The notes under the pieces are model-generated. The model worked only from the letters and a program-made list of their open reading frames with translations, was not told where the DNA came from and made no database searches. This document shows, in pieces, positions 18,257-27,156 of a stretch of DNA of 64,000 bases. How positions within the stretch are numbered: the stretch's first letter is position 1; each line of letters starts with the position of its first letter. The DNA is taken from NCBI GenBank assembly GCA_002372375.1, contig DFGJ01000038.1:1-64000 (forward strand). The letters are read 5' to 3'. A program made the translations under genes and the position numbers. The stretch is from Ruminococcaceae bacterium UBA3753. Its GTDB lineage: Bacteria; Bacillota; Clostridia; Oscillospirales; Acutalibacteraceae.

Positions 18257-19153
18257 CTATTTCTTGATCGCATCCAAAACAAAATCTTTCAAGGTTTCCT
18301 CCCATCGACGCATTCTATTTTTTTTGCAAACCTTAAGCATCAAATTACAAAGTGAAGAATTTCTCGGCCTTTTTGCTGCTCTGAAATCAATTTTTTGATA
18401 TTCCAATGTAGTTACTGGAGCAACTTTACAGGATAAGTCAGCATAATCTACAATTTTAGCTGCAAGATCGAACCAACTACAGCACCCTTCACCGACACAA
18501 TTATAAATACCGTAATCTTCGGTGGTTGCTATATCTAGTATATGGTAAGCTAAGTCGTTAACATTAGTAGGATTGCCTATTTGATCGTTGACAACCTCTA
18601 TTTTGTTCTTCTTTTTTCCTAGATCAATAATAGTTTTTACAAAATTTTTTCCATTTTTTCCATAAAGCCACGATGTCCTTATTATAAAGTATTTTTTTGC
18701 AAACTCCCTTACATACCGTTCTCCTAAAAGCTTGGACTTCCCATAAATAGTCTTCGGATTACATAGATCCCACTCGCAATAAGGACTTTCACTTTCTCCA
18801 TCAAAAACGTAGTCTGTCGAGATATGTACTAATTTGGAGTTAATCCCCTGACAAATAACAGCCAGATTTTTGGCTCCCACGGCATTTACCGCCATAGCTT
18901 TTTCAGGATTGCTCTCACATTCGTCAACATTCGTATATGCTGCGCAGTTTATAACTATATCTGGTTTATTCACTTCTAAAATTTCTTTAGCCTTTTCAAA
19001 GTCTGTAATATCGAGATCCGTCGACCCTAATGTTAAATAATCACAGTTATCATAATCTTTCCCGATAGCTCCTATGGAACACTTTTTTTCAGTCAAAACT
19101 TTTTCCAATTCGCTTCCTAGCTGTCCTTTAGCGCCTGTAATTAAAATTTTCAT
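18257..19153 (-). CDS. rmlD: dTDP-4-dehydrorhamnose reductase-like protein
   Basis: 298-aa extended short-chain dehydrogenase/reductase that catalyses the last step of dTDP-L-rhamnose synthesis (reduction of dTDP-4-dehydro-rhamnose with NAD(P)H). Seen in the sequence are the Rossmann GAKGQLGSE, NCAAYTNVDECE, STDYVFDGE, the catalytic YGKSK and RTSWLYG, in the RmlD order. The start ATG at 19153 has GGTGGGG about 11 nt upstream. No rmlA, rmlB or rmlC is in the window, so the pathway cannot be confirmed here. Its last bases are duplicated in the adjoining 136-bp tandem repeat. Confidence 0.9.
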   Translation of the reverse strand: MKILITGAKGQLGSELEKVLTEKKCSIGAIGKDYDNCDYLTLGSTDLDITDFEKAKEILEVNKPDIVINCAAYTNVDECESNPEKAMAVNAVGAKNLAVICQGINSKLVHISTDYVFDGESESPYCEWDLCNPKTIYGKSKLLGERYVREFAKKYFIIRTSWLYGKNGKNFVKTIIDLGKKKNKIEVVNDQIGNPTNVNDLAYHILDIATTEDYGIYNCVGEGCCSWFDLAAKIVDYADLSCKVAPVTTLEYQKIDFRAAKRPRNSSLCNLMLKVCKKNRMRRWEETLKDFVLDAIKK

Positions 19154-19974
19154 AAAAGACTATACCCCACCAGGTTTACTGCTTACACGATACTAACCCA
19201 TTTGAGGAAAAACATCACGGAGAAATTAGGCTTTTAAAGTGCCCTGGATAGGTAAACTACGGTATACACTTTTTAATTTTTTTAAAATGACATACATTTG
19301 TAACAGTTAATAATACGCGCAGTACATGGTACGTTAAATCGCAAATTCGTGGTACGACTTTAAAATCTGAAGGAAGAATACATCTAAACTTTTTAGTCGA
19401 GAAATTACAGACTAAGAATTCCTTTGTATGAAAAAACAAACAAAGCGCGTAGCAGTCTACTTAAAAACAGTACACAACAAAATTGTCACGTTACTAAATA
19501 GGACCACGCACGACGGCTTTAATAGAAACATAAGGCAGAAAGCATCCTAAATTTTCAACCGAAACATTAAAGGCTGAAAAATTTTTTGTATGACAAACAC
19601 AAACAAAGCACGTAGCAGTCTACTTAAAAACAGTGCACACTAAAAAACACACTGTTATCAAATAGAGTTACGTAAGGCAGCCTTAATAGCAACATAAGGC
19701 AGAAGGTTCCCGAAATTTTCAGCCGAAAAATTACAGACTAAGAATTCATTGTATGACAAACACAAACAAAGTACGTGGCAGTCTAGTACACAACAAAACG
19801 TGTCACGTCATTAAATAGAGCTACGCACGGCGGCTTTAATAGCAAGATACGTGAAAAATATAGATAAAGCCTACGTCTGTACACAAAAAAACACAAACTT
19901 GCTGAAAAAACCCAAAGCAAGCTACGGGCAACTTTTAAAAATACCAACCCATTAAAAATCAAAAACAAGCAGAG
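19154..19974. repeat. Tandem array of about 162-bp units in A/C-rich spacer
   Basis: The spacer between rmlD and the Cys-rich protein gene is mostly a degenerate tandem repeat. The phrase tgtatga, followed by acaaacaaag, then cgtagcagtct, begins at 19425, 19587 and 19750, giving periods of 162 and 163. Each unit continues with a segment like ttaatagcaacataaggcag and ends with a ttacagactaagaattc-like segment. A weaker earlier unit is visible from about 19262. No protein-coding gene is supported here. Confidence 0.75.
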
Positions 19975-20478
19975 CTAATTTTTGTCAGGATCTTCATTCG
20001 AAACAGATTTCTCTTCACTATTGCGATCGCACGAACCGTTAACATCCTTACTACTAGGTGTATGGTACGACTGGTCGCCACAATTGCAGACTGGTTCACA
20101 ATCGCAATAACTACCACTACAAGAAGCACCGTCATCGTCACAGCAAAGGTCATTACAAAACTCCGTATCACCCACATTATCGCAATAGAACTTTATATCA
20201 CAGCCATTCTTAATTTCCTCAAGTTTGCACCTTAATTGTTCTATCTCGCGAATATTGTCGTCAATAGTTGAACAGACTCTTTGCATCTCCTTGTTCGGTA
20301 CACCCCTAAGCTCCTTGTAGTAGTGCTTTCCTAAAACTATGTAACCTTTCACGACTGAACTAGTTTCTTGTTTTATACGCCTTTTTATTCTGCTTATCTT
20401 ATCAAATCTCCTCTTCTTTTCAGACATATACTCAATTGCGCCATTTACATAATCACTGATGCTCTTGATAATCCCCAT
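19975..20478 (-). CDS. Helical protein with Cys-rich C-terminus
   Basis: 167-aa protein, not assigned to a named family. The first 90 residues are charged and helical. They resemble a type of small Clostridial protein in which a helical domain (here LGKHYYKELRG, then a second helix) precedes a short zinc ribbon. The C-terminal part is unusual: 11 cysteines lie between 93 and 150 (C93, 99, 108, 112, 113, 120, 125, 127, 131, 133, 150), in an Asp/Ser/Gly-rich background and without regular CxxC spacing. This may be a zinc-ribbon region that expanded or degenerated. The start ATG at 20478 has GGAGG 6 nt upstream, and a good promoter lies at 20514-20542. It is transcribed alone. Confidence 0.75.
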   Translation of the reverse strand: MGIIKSISDYVNGAIEYMSEKKRRFDKISRIKRRIKQETSSVVKGYIVLGKHYYKELRGVPNKEMQRVCSTIDDNIREIEQLRCKLEEIKNGCDIKFYCDNVGDTEFCNDLCCDDDGASCSGSYCDCEPVCNCGDQSYHTPSSKDVNGSCDRNSEEKSVSNEDPDKN

Positions 20479-20513
20479 AAATTACCTCCAAGTACAAAAT
20501 CAAAACGTGCTCT

Positions 20514-20542
20514 ATTTTAACATAAATTTTAGAAAAGTTCAA
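20514..20542 (-). promoter_or_regulatory. Promoter for the Cys-rich protein gene
   Basis: On the minus strand TTGAAC (20542-20537) and TAAAAT (20519-20514) are 17 nt apart and about 36 nt before the ATG. The remainder of the 354-base spacer up to the tRNA holds no other gene. Confidence 0.72.
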
Positions 20543-20832
20543 CACTATAAATTTATTTGCAATACTATTTTAGTCTTTTATAGCGACATTTATACTCTGT
20601 ATTGAAAATTGGCTAAGAACTAAGTTATACCGTTTAGTGGAACAGTGTCTGTGGGAGTATGCGACGAATTAGATATTATTATTCTTATGTAGAGGGTAGT
20701 TCGTGTGTTACTTTTAAGTTTTAGGTGTTTTTATTAAAAACTCTAGTTTGTGTGAATTTTGGTTTTTGTATTAGAACATCTGTGTTACAATATTGCGACA
20801 GCAGAGTGTGGTTCGTGAGTAGCGATGGTTTT

Positions 20833-20909
20833 CCGCCCGTGGCGCAGTTGGATAGCGCGGCAGATTCCGATTCTGGAGGTCGGGGGTTCGAATCCCTCCG
20901 GGCGGACCA
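20833..20909 (+). tRNA. tRNA-Arg (anticodon CCG)
   Basis: The acceptor stem CCGCCCG pairs with CGGGCGG. The D stem is GCGC/GCGC, the anticodon loop TTCCGAT carries CCG at positions 34-36, the T arm is GGGGG TTCGAAT CCCTC, and CCA is encoded. The anticodon stem has four pairs and a G-G mismatch at 27-43. It reads CGG arginine codons. A TACAAT at about 20788-20793 with a weak -35 region may be its promoter. Confidence 0.95.
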
Positions 20910-20997
20910 ATTTAGTGTAAAGTTTGGTTATAATGTTTTTTGACTGTTTATACGCTTGTTATGTTGTGTGAGATCATTTTGTTACCCGCTTGTTTTT

Positions 20998-21257
20998 TAT
21001 TCACCACTCGCTTATGCCTGATTTTGTTAGAGCATAAAATAATCTATCTTTTATGTCAGGGCAGAGCGTACTTTCAATAACTTTTAGTATTTTTTTCACT
21101 GATTCGCGCTTGCTTTTGCCATCGAATGGGCACAATTTTTCTGAAAGAGGTAGACAGATTTCCTATGCACAGCTCAATGTTTTTGGCTCTTTGCAAAAAA
21201 ATCGGTGACCTTATTGTGGGCAAATCTTTTTTGATAGCTGAATTGCCAGTAGGTGCT
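20998..21257 (-). pseudogene. Truncated copy of the 3' end of the ttcA-like gene
   Basis: A 263-bp tandem duplication of the last roughly 85 codons of the adjoining gene (21264-21977). The two copies share long identical stretches such as ttttatgtcagggcagagcg and ttcgcgcttgcttttgccat. The copy has no start and carries many substitutions and at least one indel (an extra A near 21200), so it is a decaying fragment. The bases between the tRNA and this copy are empty. Confidence 0.88.
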
Positions 21258-21263
21258 TTTTAT

Positions 21264-21977
21264 TCACCACTTACTTATGCCTGATTTTGTTAGAGCATGA
21301 AATAATTTATCTTTTATGTCAGGGCAGAGCGTACTTTCAATAACTTTTAGTATTTTTTTTACTGATTCGCGCTTGCTTTTGCCATCGAATGGGCACAATT
21401 TTTCTAAAACAGGTAGACCGATTTCCTTTGCACAACTCAATATTCTTGACTCTTTGCAAAAAATCATTGGTCTTATAGCGGTCAAATTTCTTCTTGATAG
21501 ATAAGTTACTGGCGAAAAGCACTCGAAAGTTCCGTTGTAGAATAAATTTAGTAGTAAAGTTTCAACGGCGTCATCAAAATGATGGCCAAGTGCCACTTTA
21601 TTGCATCCAAGACGTGTAGCGAAATCATTGAGTATGCCCTTTTTTATTTTTGAGCAGAGACTACACGGACTTTTTTCTTTTCGTTTAACAAATATTAAAT
21701 CCCAGAGGAGAGAGACTTTGATGTAATGACTGACCCCAAGCATCTTGCAAAAGGAACTAACCTGTGAAAAATCAGTGCATTTATTTTCGAAGCACATATC
21801 CAAAGTTATAGCAATCAGGTCGAAACTTAAACACAAGCACTTTTTTATCTCACAAAGAATGTAAACCAACATCAACGAATCTTTTCCACCGGATAAATTA
21901 ACGGCTATTTTATCGCCGTTTTCTATCATTTGGTAAGTTTTTATTGCGGAAATGGTTTTTCTTGTTAATGTCTTCAT
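21264..21977 (-). CDS. TtcA-like tRNA 2-thiolation ATPase
   Basis: 237-aa PP-loop protein of the TtcA/TtuA group, which activates a tRNA cytidine or uridine with ATP and inserts sulfur using an iron-sulfur cluster. Visible are the PP-loop SGGKDS (29-34), C105-x2-C108, the family's GHHFDDAVETLLLN (131-144) and a third cysteine, C195 (KLCPFDGKS). Together these give the three-Cys cluster pattern of TtcA. The most likely role is s2C32 formation, but other PP-loop thiolases cannot be excluded. The start ATG at 21977 is chosen because AGGGTG lies 9 nt upstream. The GTG at 21989 is part of that RBS. Its own 3' end is repeated just downstream (20998-21257). Confidence 0.85.
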   Translation of the reverse strand: MKTLTRKTISAIKTYQMIENGDKIAVNLSGGKDSLMLVYILCEIKKCLCLSFDLIAITLDMCFENKCTDFSQVSSFCKMLGVSHYIKVSLLWDLIFVKRKEKSPCSLCSKIKKGILNDFATRLGCNKVALGHHFDDAVETLLLNLFYNGTFECFSPVTYLSRRNLTAIRPMIFCKESRILSCAKEIGLPVLEKLCPFDGKSKRESVKKILKVIESTLCPDIKDKLFHALTKSGISKW

Positions 21978-23106
21978 ATAATTTTTCACCCTATTTTTCA
22001 GACCTATAACTTCAATTCTGCTTTAACCACGCTTTCAAAAGCATACAAATGTGGCACAACAGCCTTGGTGCCCTTAATACAGAGCAGTTAAAGTATGCAA
22101 AAAACCGCCCTTACCAACTTCAGGGTAAGCTGTAGCGCAAATTTACTTTATTTTAGTTTAAAATACAACTAAAGTTTTCACTGCGAGTCTACTCGGAAGC
22201 ATCTATTGCGGTGAATGTCCATTAAAAATATTTAGAAAAAGTGCTCTTGCCTAAGTACAATTGAATAAGGAACACTATGCACAAAGATTTAGCAAGACTT
22301 CTATATGTTCGCTACATCTACTTACGTTAATGGGCCATGATGCAAATTGTTACAAATGTGGTTAATGATATTTCTGTATCGGGCGATGAAGTCAGACTTG
22401 ATTTTTTAGAATGTTGTGGTTCTAAAATTAAATTTTTCTTAGCAAAGGTGTAGGATATTGAAGTTTGTAAGACATTGAGTGTAGCATAAATAAAACTATT
22501 TAGATATGCGAAATATGTTGAAAATCAGAAAATATTCACGAAAAGTAAAATATAATATGTGTTTTTTATTTAGATACTGGAAAATGAACTTCGCAAAACA
22601 CAGTTAGGTAATGTAAATAAATGGTTATGAATTTTAAAATTGTACATGATATAAAAAGGTATTGCATTTTGTAGACCTTTTTTTCGAATTTAAAGCTTGC
22701 TTTCAATTTTATCCGTTTTTTATCATTGCTAAAAAAGTATAAATGGTTAGGTATACTTTTTGACAAAAATATAGACTGGTTGTTTCAAGTTTTTTATATA
22801 ACAGATAATTATGTGTACCGCAATTGTATTTGTATAAGTATTGAAATCTATTTTTTATAGCCAGAAAATAGAGAAGAGATATATATAGAATTTAAAAAAT
22901 CTGGGAAGAAAGTCTAGAATTCATGTGATTTTTAAGCAGTAAAATAAAAAACTAGATACTAATTTTTGCACGTTTTTCGTTTAGTCTTAATACAAAATAA
23001 GGCGTTTCAAAATTAGGATAGCTGAAAAGTAGTATTTAACATTTGCCTACAATGTAAAATTAGAATAATAAATCTAAACGTGTATATGTTATCTAGCAGT
23101 GCCGTA
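21978..23106. other. 1.1-kb spacer between divergent genes
   Basis: Mostly featureless AT-rich sequence. A minus-strand hairpin CTTACC-8 nt-GGTAAG near 22101-22120 is followed by a T-run five bases later, although no gene ends there. A 37-codon frame at 22339-22452 (starting MQIVTNVVND) has no recognisable homology and no RBS. I see no other gene. A decayed gene is possible. Confidence 0.5.
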
Positions 23107-23135
23107 TTGACTTTGCTCTTGAAGAGGTGTACAAT
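23107..23135 (+). promoter_or_regulatory. Promoter for der
   Basis: TTGACT (23107-23112), 17 nt, TACAAT (23130-23135). A start near 23142 would give a leader of about 30 nt, which excludes the earlier in-frame TTG at 23144 as initiator. Confidence 0.75.
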
Positions 23136-23170
23136 CCCAACGTTTGTATTGTTTGTTAGAGGTTTTTGTT

Positions 23171-24520
23171 TTGCTTCCGGGTGTTGTTGCTATAATTGGA
23201 AGGCCAAATGTTGGAAAATCTGCTTTATTCAATAGATTGGTGGGCAGACGAAAGGCGATCACGTCTAGTTTAGCTGGGACTACTAGAGATGGTGTTACCG
23301 GTGAAGTCTCTTGGGGAGGAAAGTGCTTTTCGCTGATTGACACTGGTGGACTGTGTGATTTTTCTAGTGCTGAGGCTTTTTATTATCCGTTTGTTGAGAG
23401 TTGTGTTCGTAGTGCACTTAGATCTGCACAGTTGGTTTTATTTGTTGTTGATGTTAAGGAAGGGTTAACTCACGTAGATGCTGAGGTGGCGCTTCTTCTA
23501 AAGAAATCACAGAAGCCGGTTTTGATTTGTGCAAACAAATGCGATGCAGTCGGTAATTTTGAAGCGGGTATTTATGAGTTTTGCTCTTTGGGCTTTGGGG
23601 TACCGGTGGCTGTTTCTGCTGTGCATGGTCACGGGACTGGTGACTTGCTTGATAAAGTTTGTTTACACATTGATTCTGGTAGAGAGTTAGGCGGATTAGA
23701 CGATGTTACTATAAATGTTGCTGTTGTGGGCAAGCCGAACGCGGGGAAATCCTCTATCGTTAATAGGGTTACGTCCAGTGAAAGATGTACGGTTACTGAG
23801 ATTCCTGGAACAACGCGTGATAGTGTGGATGTGTTGTTTAGAAATGAGGTAGGATCTTATATTTTTGTAGATACAGCTGGTATTAGGAAGCAGAAAAAAG
23901 TTAGTGATGAAGTTGAGCGCTACAGTGTTATTAGGTCGAAGAAGGCAATCGAAAGCAGTGATGTTTGTCTTCTTATTGTAGACGCAGTTTGCGGATTAAC
24001 TGAGCAGGACTTAAAAATATTGGGGTATGTGGAGACCGCCGGGAAAGGTTGCATTATAGTGGTAAATAAGTGGGATTTGTTAGAAAAAGACACGAATACT
24101 ATGAAGATTTATGAACGTGCTTTGTTGAATCAGATTAATTTTGCTAAGTATGTTCCGGTAGTTTTTGTTTCTGCAAAAACTGGGAAGAGAATAAACGACA
24201 TTTTTCACTTGATAAATATGGTGCACGGTTCGCACAGATTAAGGATATCTACTGGAAATCTTAATGCCTTTTTGTGCAAAATCATTTCTAAGGTTCCTAC
24301 GCCTACACATAAGGGGAAAAAGCTGAAAATTTACTATGTTACCCAGGCTTCTGTTGCCCCGCCAGTTTTTGTATTTTTTGTGAATAATTCAAAATTGTTT
24401 CATTTCTCTTACAGGAGGTATATAGAGAACTGTTTGCGTGATTATTTTGAACTTAAAGGTACACCGGTTAGGTTTGTTGTTAGGGAGAAAACTAGTTTTA
24501 AAGAAACCGTCAGAATTTAA
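23171..24520 (+). CDS. der: Ribosome-assembly GTPase Der (EngA)
   Basis: Double-domain GTPase needed for 50S subunit maturation. The first G domain has GRPNVGKS (10-17), DTGG and NKCD. The second has GKPNAGKS near residue 184, DTAG and NKWD. A KH-like C-terminal domain ends with RRYIENCLRDYF, then LKGTPVRFVVREK. The length of 449 aa is typical. The start is TTG at 23171, giving MLPGVVAIIGRPNVGKS, with AGAGG 8 nt or so upstream. The codon at 23144 lies at the predicted transcription start. It is transcribed alone. Confidence 0.96.
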   Translation: MLPGVVAIIGRPNVGKSALFNRLVGRRKAITSSLAGTTRDGVTGEVSWGGKCFSLIDTGGLCDFSSAEAFYYPFVESCVRSALRSAQLVLFVVDVKEGLTHVDAEVALLLKKSQKPVLICANKCDAVGNFEAGIYEFCSLGFGVPVAVSAVHGHGTGDLLDKVCLHIDSGRELGGLDDVTINVAVVGKPNAGKSSIVNRVTSSERCTVTEIPGTTRDSVDVLFRNEVGSYIFVDTAGIRKQKKVSDEVERYSVIRSKKAIESSDVCLLIVDAVCGLTEQDLKILGYVETAGKGCIIVVNKWDLLEKDTNTMKIYERALLNQINFAKYVPVVFVSAKTGKRINDIFHLINMVHGSHRLRISTGNLNAFLCKIISKVPTPTHKGKKLKIYYVTQASVAPPVFVFFVNNSKLFHFSYRRYIENCLRDYFELKGTPVRFVVREKTSFKETVRI

Positions 24521-25810
24521 GTTGGATTTCAGGTTTTGCAATAAGGGTAGAGTAGCTTAGGTTTGAGGGAGTTATGTTTGTGAGATTGCAACAAGTGGAT
24601 TTTGAGAAAAAATCAGACTTTGATTATCCTCTCTATCGGCACTTTGTTTGGTAATAGTTATGGGAAGTTAGCACGTATGAGAATATATGTGGCGGAGTTG
24701 CTTATTCTAGGTGCGGTAAATTTTTGGTGGAGGTTCTGTCTTCGTCTGACTGTGGACAGCTGTTTCGGGAACTGATTTTGTTGTATTCTCCTATCTAGAT
24801 AGCAAAAATCTGTGAGATTTTTAAAACGTTTCTAGTGCTGAGGACTTTTGTTTAATTTTTCTGGGCTGCAAGGTGGTAGTGATTTTTTTGTTGTTGCCGG
24901 GTGGATCGTTTTTGTGTAATGGGTTTGTTTGAATAATAGAAGTTTTGTCATGTTTAATCAAAGGCAAGTTGTTAGGTAAACAAAGTAGTACGAGAATGAT
25001 TTCTGATGAGTTGCTGTTAAATTGAAATAAAGTGCCGTGAATAAATAGATGTTTATAATAAAAAGGCAGAGTGTATAACCCCACACGTTACTGGAACATA
25101 TTACTGTGCGAAAATTTTTTGGATGTGTGTAGGTTAGCCCTGATGGATTGCCATTATTGTGAGTATTAAAAATGATAGATTCGCTATAATGTATAGTATA
25201 ATATATAGTAAAACATCCAGAAAAATAGGAGACAATAATTATAAGAAAATATAAATGTGGATTTAACAGAAATTGACGGAGGTTTTAGTGACAAAGTTGT
25301 GTTTGTGATTATTCCCTATTTTGTTGCTGCTCCACTAGGAGTGTATTGCCGGTTATGTCTTATTGCGATGCAACAAATGAAGGTAATTTTTAAGATGCGC
25401 GACAATGTAGTTATAATTTTTGTGAGTTTTGAGTTTTCAGACATGTTTTTTAGTTAGTATGTTGTGGTGTGCTATTTTCTGCAGAACTACCTTGTTTGAA
25501 GGGCATTTTTATGCGAACTCAGTTTTCGGTTGTTTGATGTAATTTAATGCGGTGTAAAAATTTGATAGGTGTGTTAAAATAAAATGCACTGAAAATAGGA
25601 GGGATCGCCTTTGCTGTAGGTCAGTTTAAACAGCTGAAAAGTGTGATTGTTGCCTAATCTTTCTGCCTATGAGACGTAGTTTTATCTAACGTGTCTGTTT
25701 TAGTATTGAATACTTTGCAGTGGTATTGAGCTGACATGAGGTTTTTAGTATTTTTGGGATATGGAGAAACAATTTTTAAATAAAGTATCGTACTAGTGAA
25801 ATAGAAATAT
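24521..25810. other. 1.3-kb spacer with one copy of a dispersed repeat
   Basis: No gene with homology was recognised between der and queA. Short frames occur (26 codons at about 24573, 66 codons at 25257-25457), but they lack RBS and family features. Positions 25557-25685 resemble 60522-60650 (see the repeat entries). No convincing promoter for queA is visible in the last 100 bases. Confidence 0.5.
25557..25685. repeat. Dispersed repeat, copy A (upstream of queA)
   Basis: About 128 bases resembling 60522-60650. The best block is AAAAATT, GATAG, TGTGTTAAAATA, then GCACT and AAAAT. A second block is TTTCTG, CTAT, AG, then GTTTTAT at the same distance (about 120 bases) in both copies. The middle is less similar. 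Confidence 0.5.
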
Positions 25811-26836
25811 ATGAAGACATCTGATTTCGATTATTTTTTACCTAAACAACTAATAGCGCAAGTGCCTGTTGAGCCTAGGGATAGTTCTAGGCTATTGGTT
25901 TTGCACAAAGATAGTGGTGAAATAGAGCACCGGCATTTTTATGATATTACAGACTATTTGGATTTTGGAGATTGTTTGGTACTTAACGATACAAGAGTTA
26001 TACCTGCTAGAGTTTTTGGGAATATTGAGGGAAAACAGTCAAAGATTGAGTTTTTGCTTTTGAAAGATATGGGAGGCGACGTGTGGGAGATCTTAACAAG
26101 ACCAGGTAGGAAGGCAAGAACAGGCACGAATATAGTTTTTAAGCAAGAGGTGCTTTATGGTGAGATTCTGGACGTCCTTCCTGGCGGTAATAGATTAATA
26201 AAGTTTTCATTTGAGGGAAGTTTTTACAATATCCTGGATGAAATAGGTGCTGTGCCTGTTCCGCATTATATAAAGAGTGAACTAAAGGATAAAGAAAGGT
26301 ATCAAACAGTTTATGCTAAAGAAAGAGGTTCAGCGGCTGCACCTACTGCTGGTTTACATTTTACGAATGAACTTATAAGCAGAATAAAGCTAAAAGGTGT
26401 CAAAGTAGTATATGTTACCTTGCATGTTGGACTTGGGACGTTTAGACCCGTTCAAGTTGATGATATTGAAAAACATATGATGCACTCGGAGTGGTATACG
26501 GTCACGCCGGAGAGTGCCAAAGCAATAAATGCGGCTAGAGCTTCAGGAAAGAGGGTTGTATGTGTTGGTACAACCAGCTGCAGGACTATTGAATCGGTTT
26601 ATAAAAAATATGGCAAGGTTACTGGGGATAGTGGAGAAACTGACATTTTTATTTATCCAGGTTTCGAATTTAAAGTCACAGATGCTTTAGTAACCAATTT
26701 TCATTTGCCAAAAAGTACACTTATGATGCTTGTTTGTGCTTTTTCAGGTAAAGACCGTGTTATGAATGCTTATAAAATCGCCGTTAATAATTGCTACAGG
26801 TTTTTTAGTTTTGGGGATGCTATGTTAATTCTCTAG
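25811..26836 (+). CDS. queA: S-adenosylmethionine:tRNA ribosyltransferase-isomerase QueA
   Basis: Transfers the ribosyl part of SAM to 7-aminomethyl-7-deazaguanine in tRNA to make epoxyqueuosine, the next-to-last queuosine step. The protein is 341 aa and full length. It has the N-terminal FDYFLPKQLIAQVPVEPRDSS-type segment, LNDTRVIPARVFG, GSAAAPTAGLHFT, THVGLGTF-like LHVGLGTFRPV, and FHLPKSTLMMLV near the end. The ATG at 25811 matches the family start (MKTSDFDY), although no good Shine-Dalgarno is seen. No tgt or other queuosine gene is nearby, so the gene is isolated. Confidence 0.96.
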   Translation: MKTSDFDYFLPKQLIAQVPVEPRDSSRLLVLHKDSGEIEHRHFYDITDYLDFGDCLVLNDTRVIPARVFGNIEGKQSKIEFLLLKDMGGDVWEILTRPGRKARTGTNIVFKQEVLYGEILDVLPGGNRLIKFSFEGSFYNILDEIGAVPVPHYIKSELKDKERYQTVYAKERGSAAAPTAGLHFTNELISRIKLKGVKVVYVTLHVGLGTFRPVQVDDIEKHMMHSEWYTVTPESAKAINAARASGKRVVCVGTTSCRTIESVYKKYGKVTGDSGETDIFIYPGFEFKVTDALVTNFHLPKSTLMMLVCAFSGKDRVMNAYKIAVNNCYRFFSFGDAMLIL

Positions 26837-27060
26837 TGTATACTTAGTTTGCCATCACTACTCGTTGTTCTCGTCTGAAATTAAAAGATTTAGACCACAA
26901 GAAAATAGAAGGTTAGTTGATATCGGGCGGAATTTAAGGTTTTTACTATGGGAGAAAGTTTTCAGGCAGTAAGATGACCTGAATAAATCATAAAAATTTT
27001 CTTAGCTTTAAACAACAGTATGTTAATTAATACAAAATGGTAAAAAATATGGTGCTTGCC

Positions 27061-27089
27061 TTGCTTTCTTTTTGTATTCTACTTATAAT
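27061..27089 (+). promoter_or_regulatory. Promoter for the secreted paralog pair
   Basis: TTGCTT (27061-27066), 17 nt, TATAAT (27084-27089), about 68 nt before the start of the first paralog. It lies inside a 31-codon hydrophobic frame (27037-27132), which is therefore unlikely to be a gene. The 320-base spacer after queA contains nothing else. Confidence 0.65.
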
Positions 27090-27156
27090 CGTAAGTGCGA
27101 TATATTTCGTATGGTTAATATATTTTTATTAAGTAATAACTGGGGGATGTTTTTGT

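Larger units (their letters stand above)
17996..18266. repeat. Tandem duplication spanning the AAA+ gene start and rmlD end
   Basis: Two adjacent copies of a 135-136-bp unit, at 17996-18131 and 18132-18266, differ at few positions. Each holds the last bases of rmlD, a promoter, the GGAGG ribosome binding site and the ATG TTT ACA start of AAA+ paralog 3. The extra start (18142) leads into a six-codon frame, MFTNKK, ending at 18122 in the duplicated rmlD tail. The real gene starts in the first copy at 18006. Confidence 0.88.

Noticed and set aside
19262..19860. CRISPR array
   Set aside because: The units are about 162 bp, degenerate throughout, and do not show short identical repeats with unique spacers. 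No cas gene is nearby.
20000..23100. Replication origin at the composition switch
   Set aside because: No dnaA, dnaN or clusters of TTATCCACA-like boxes were seen. Kept only as a composition observation.
25257..25457. 66-codon frame between der and queA
   Set aside because: No RBS, start in poor context and no resemblance to a known family.
27037..27132. 31-codon hydrophobic frame before the secreted pair
   Set aside because: No RBS, and the promoter for the next gene (27061-27089) lies inside it. The 3' part is simply the repeated upstream region of the paralogs.
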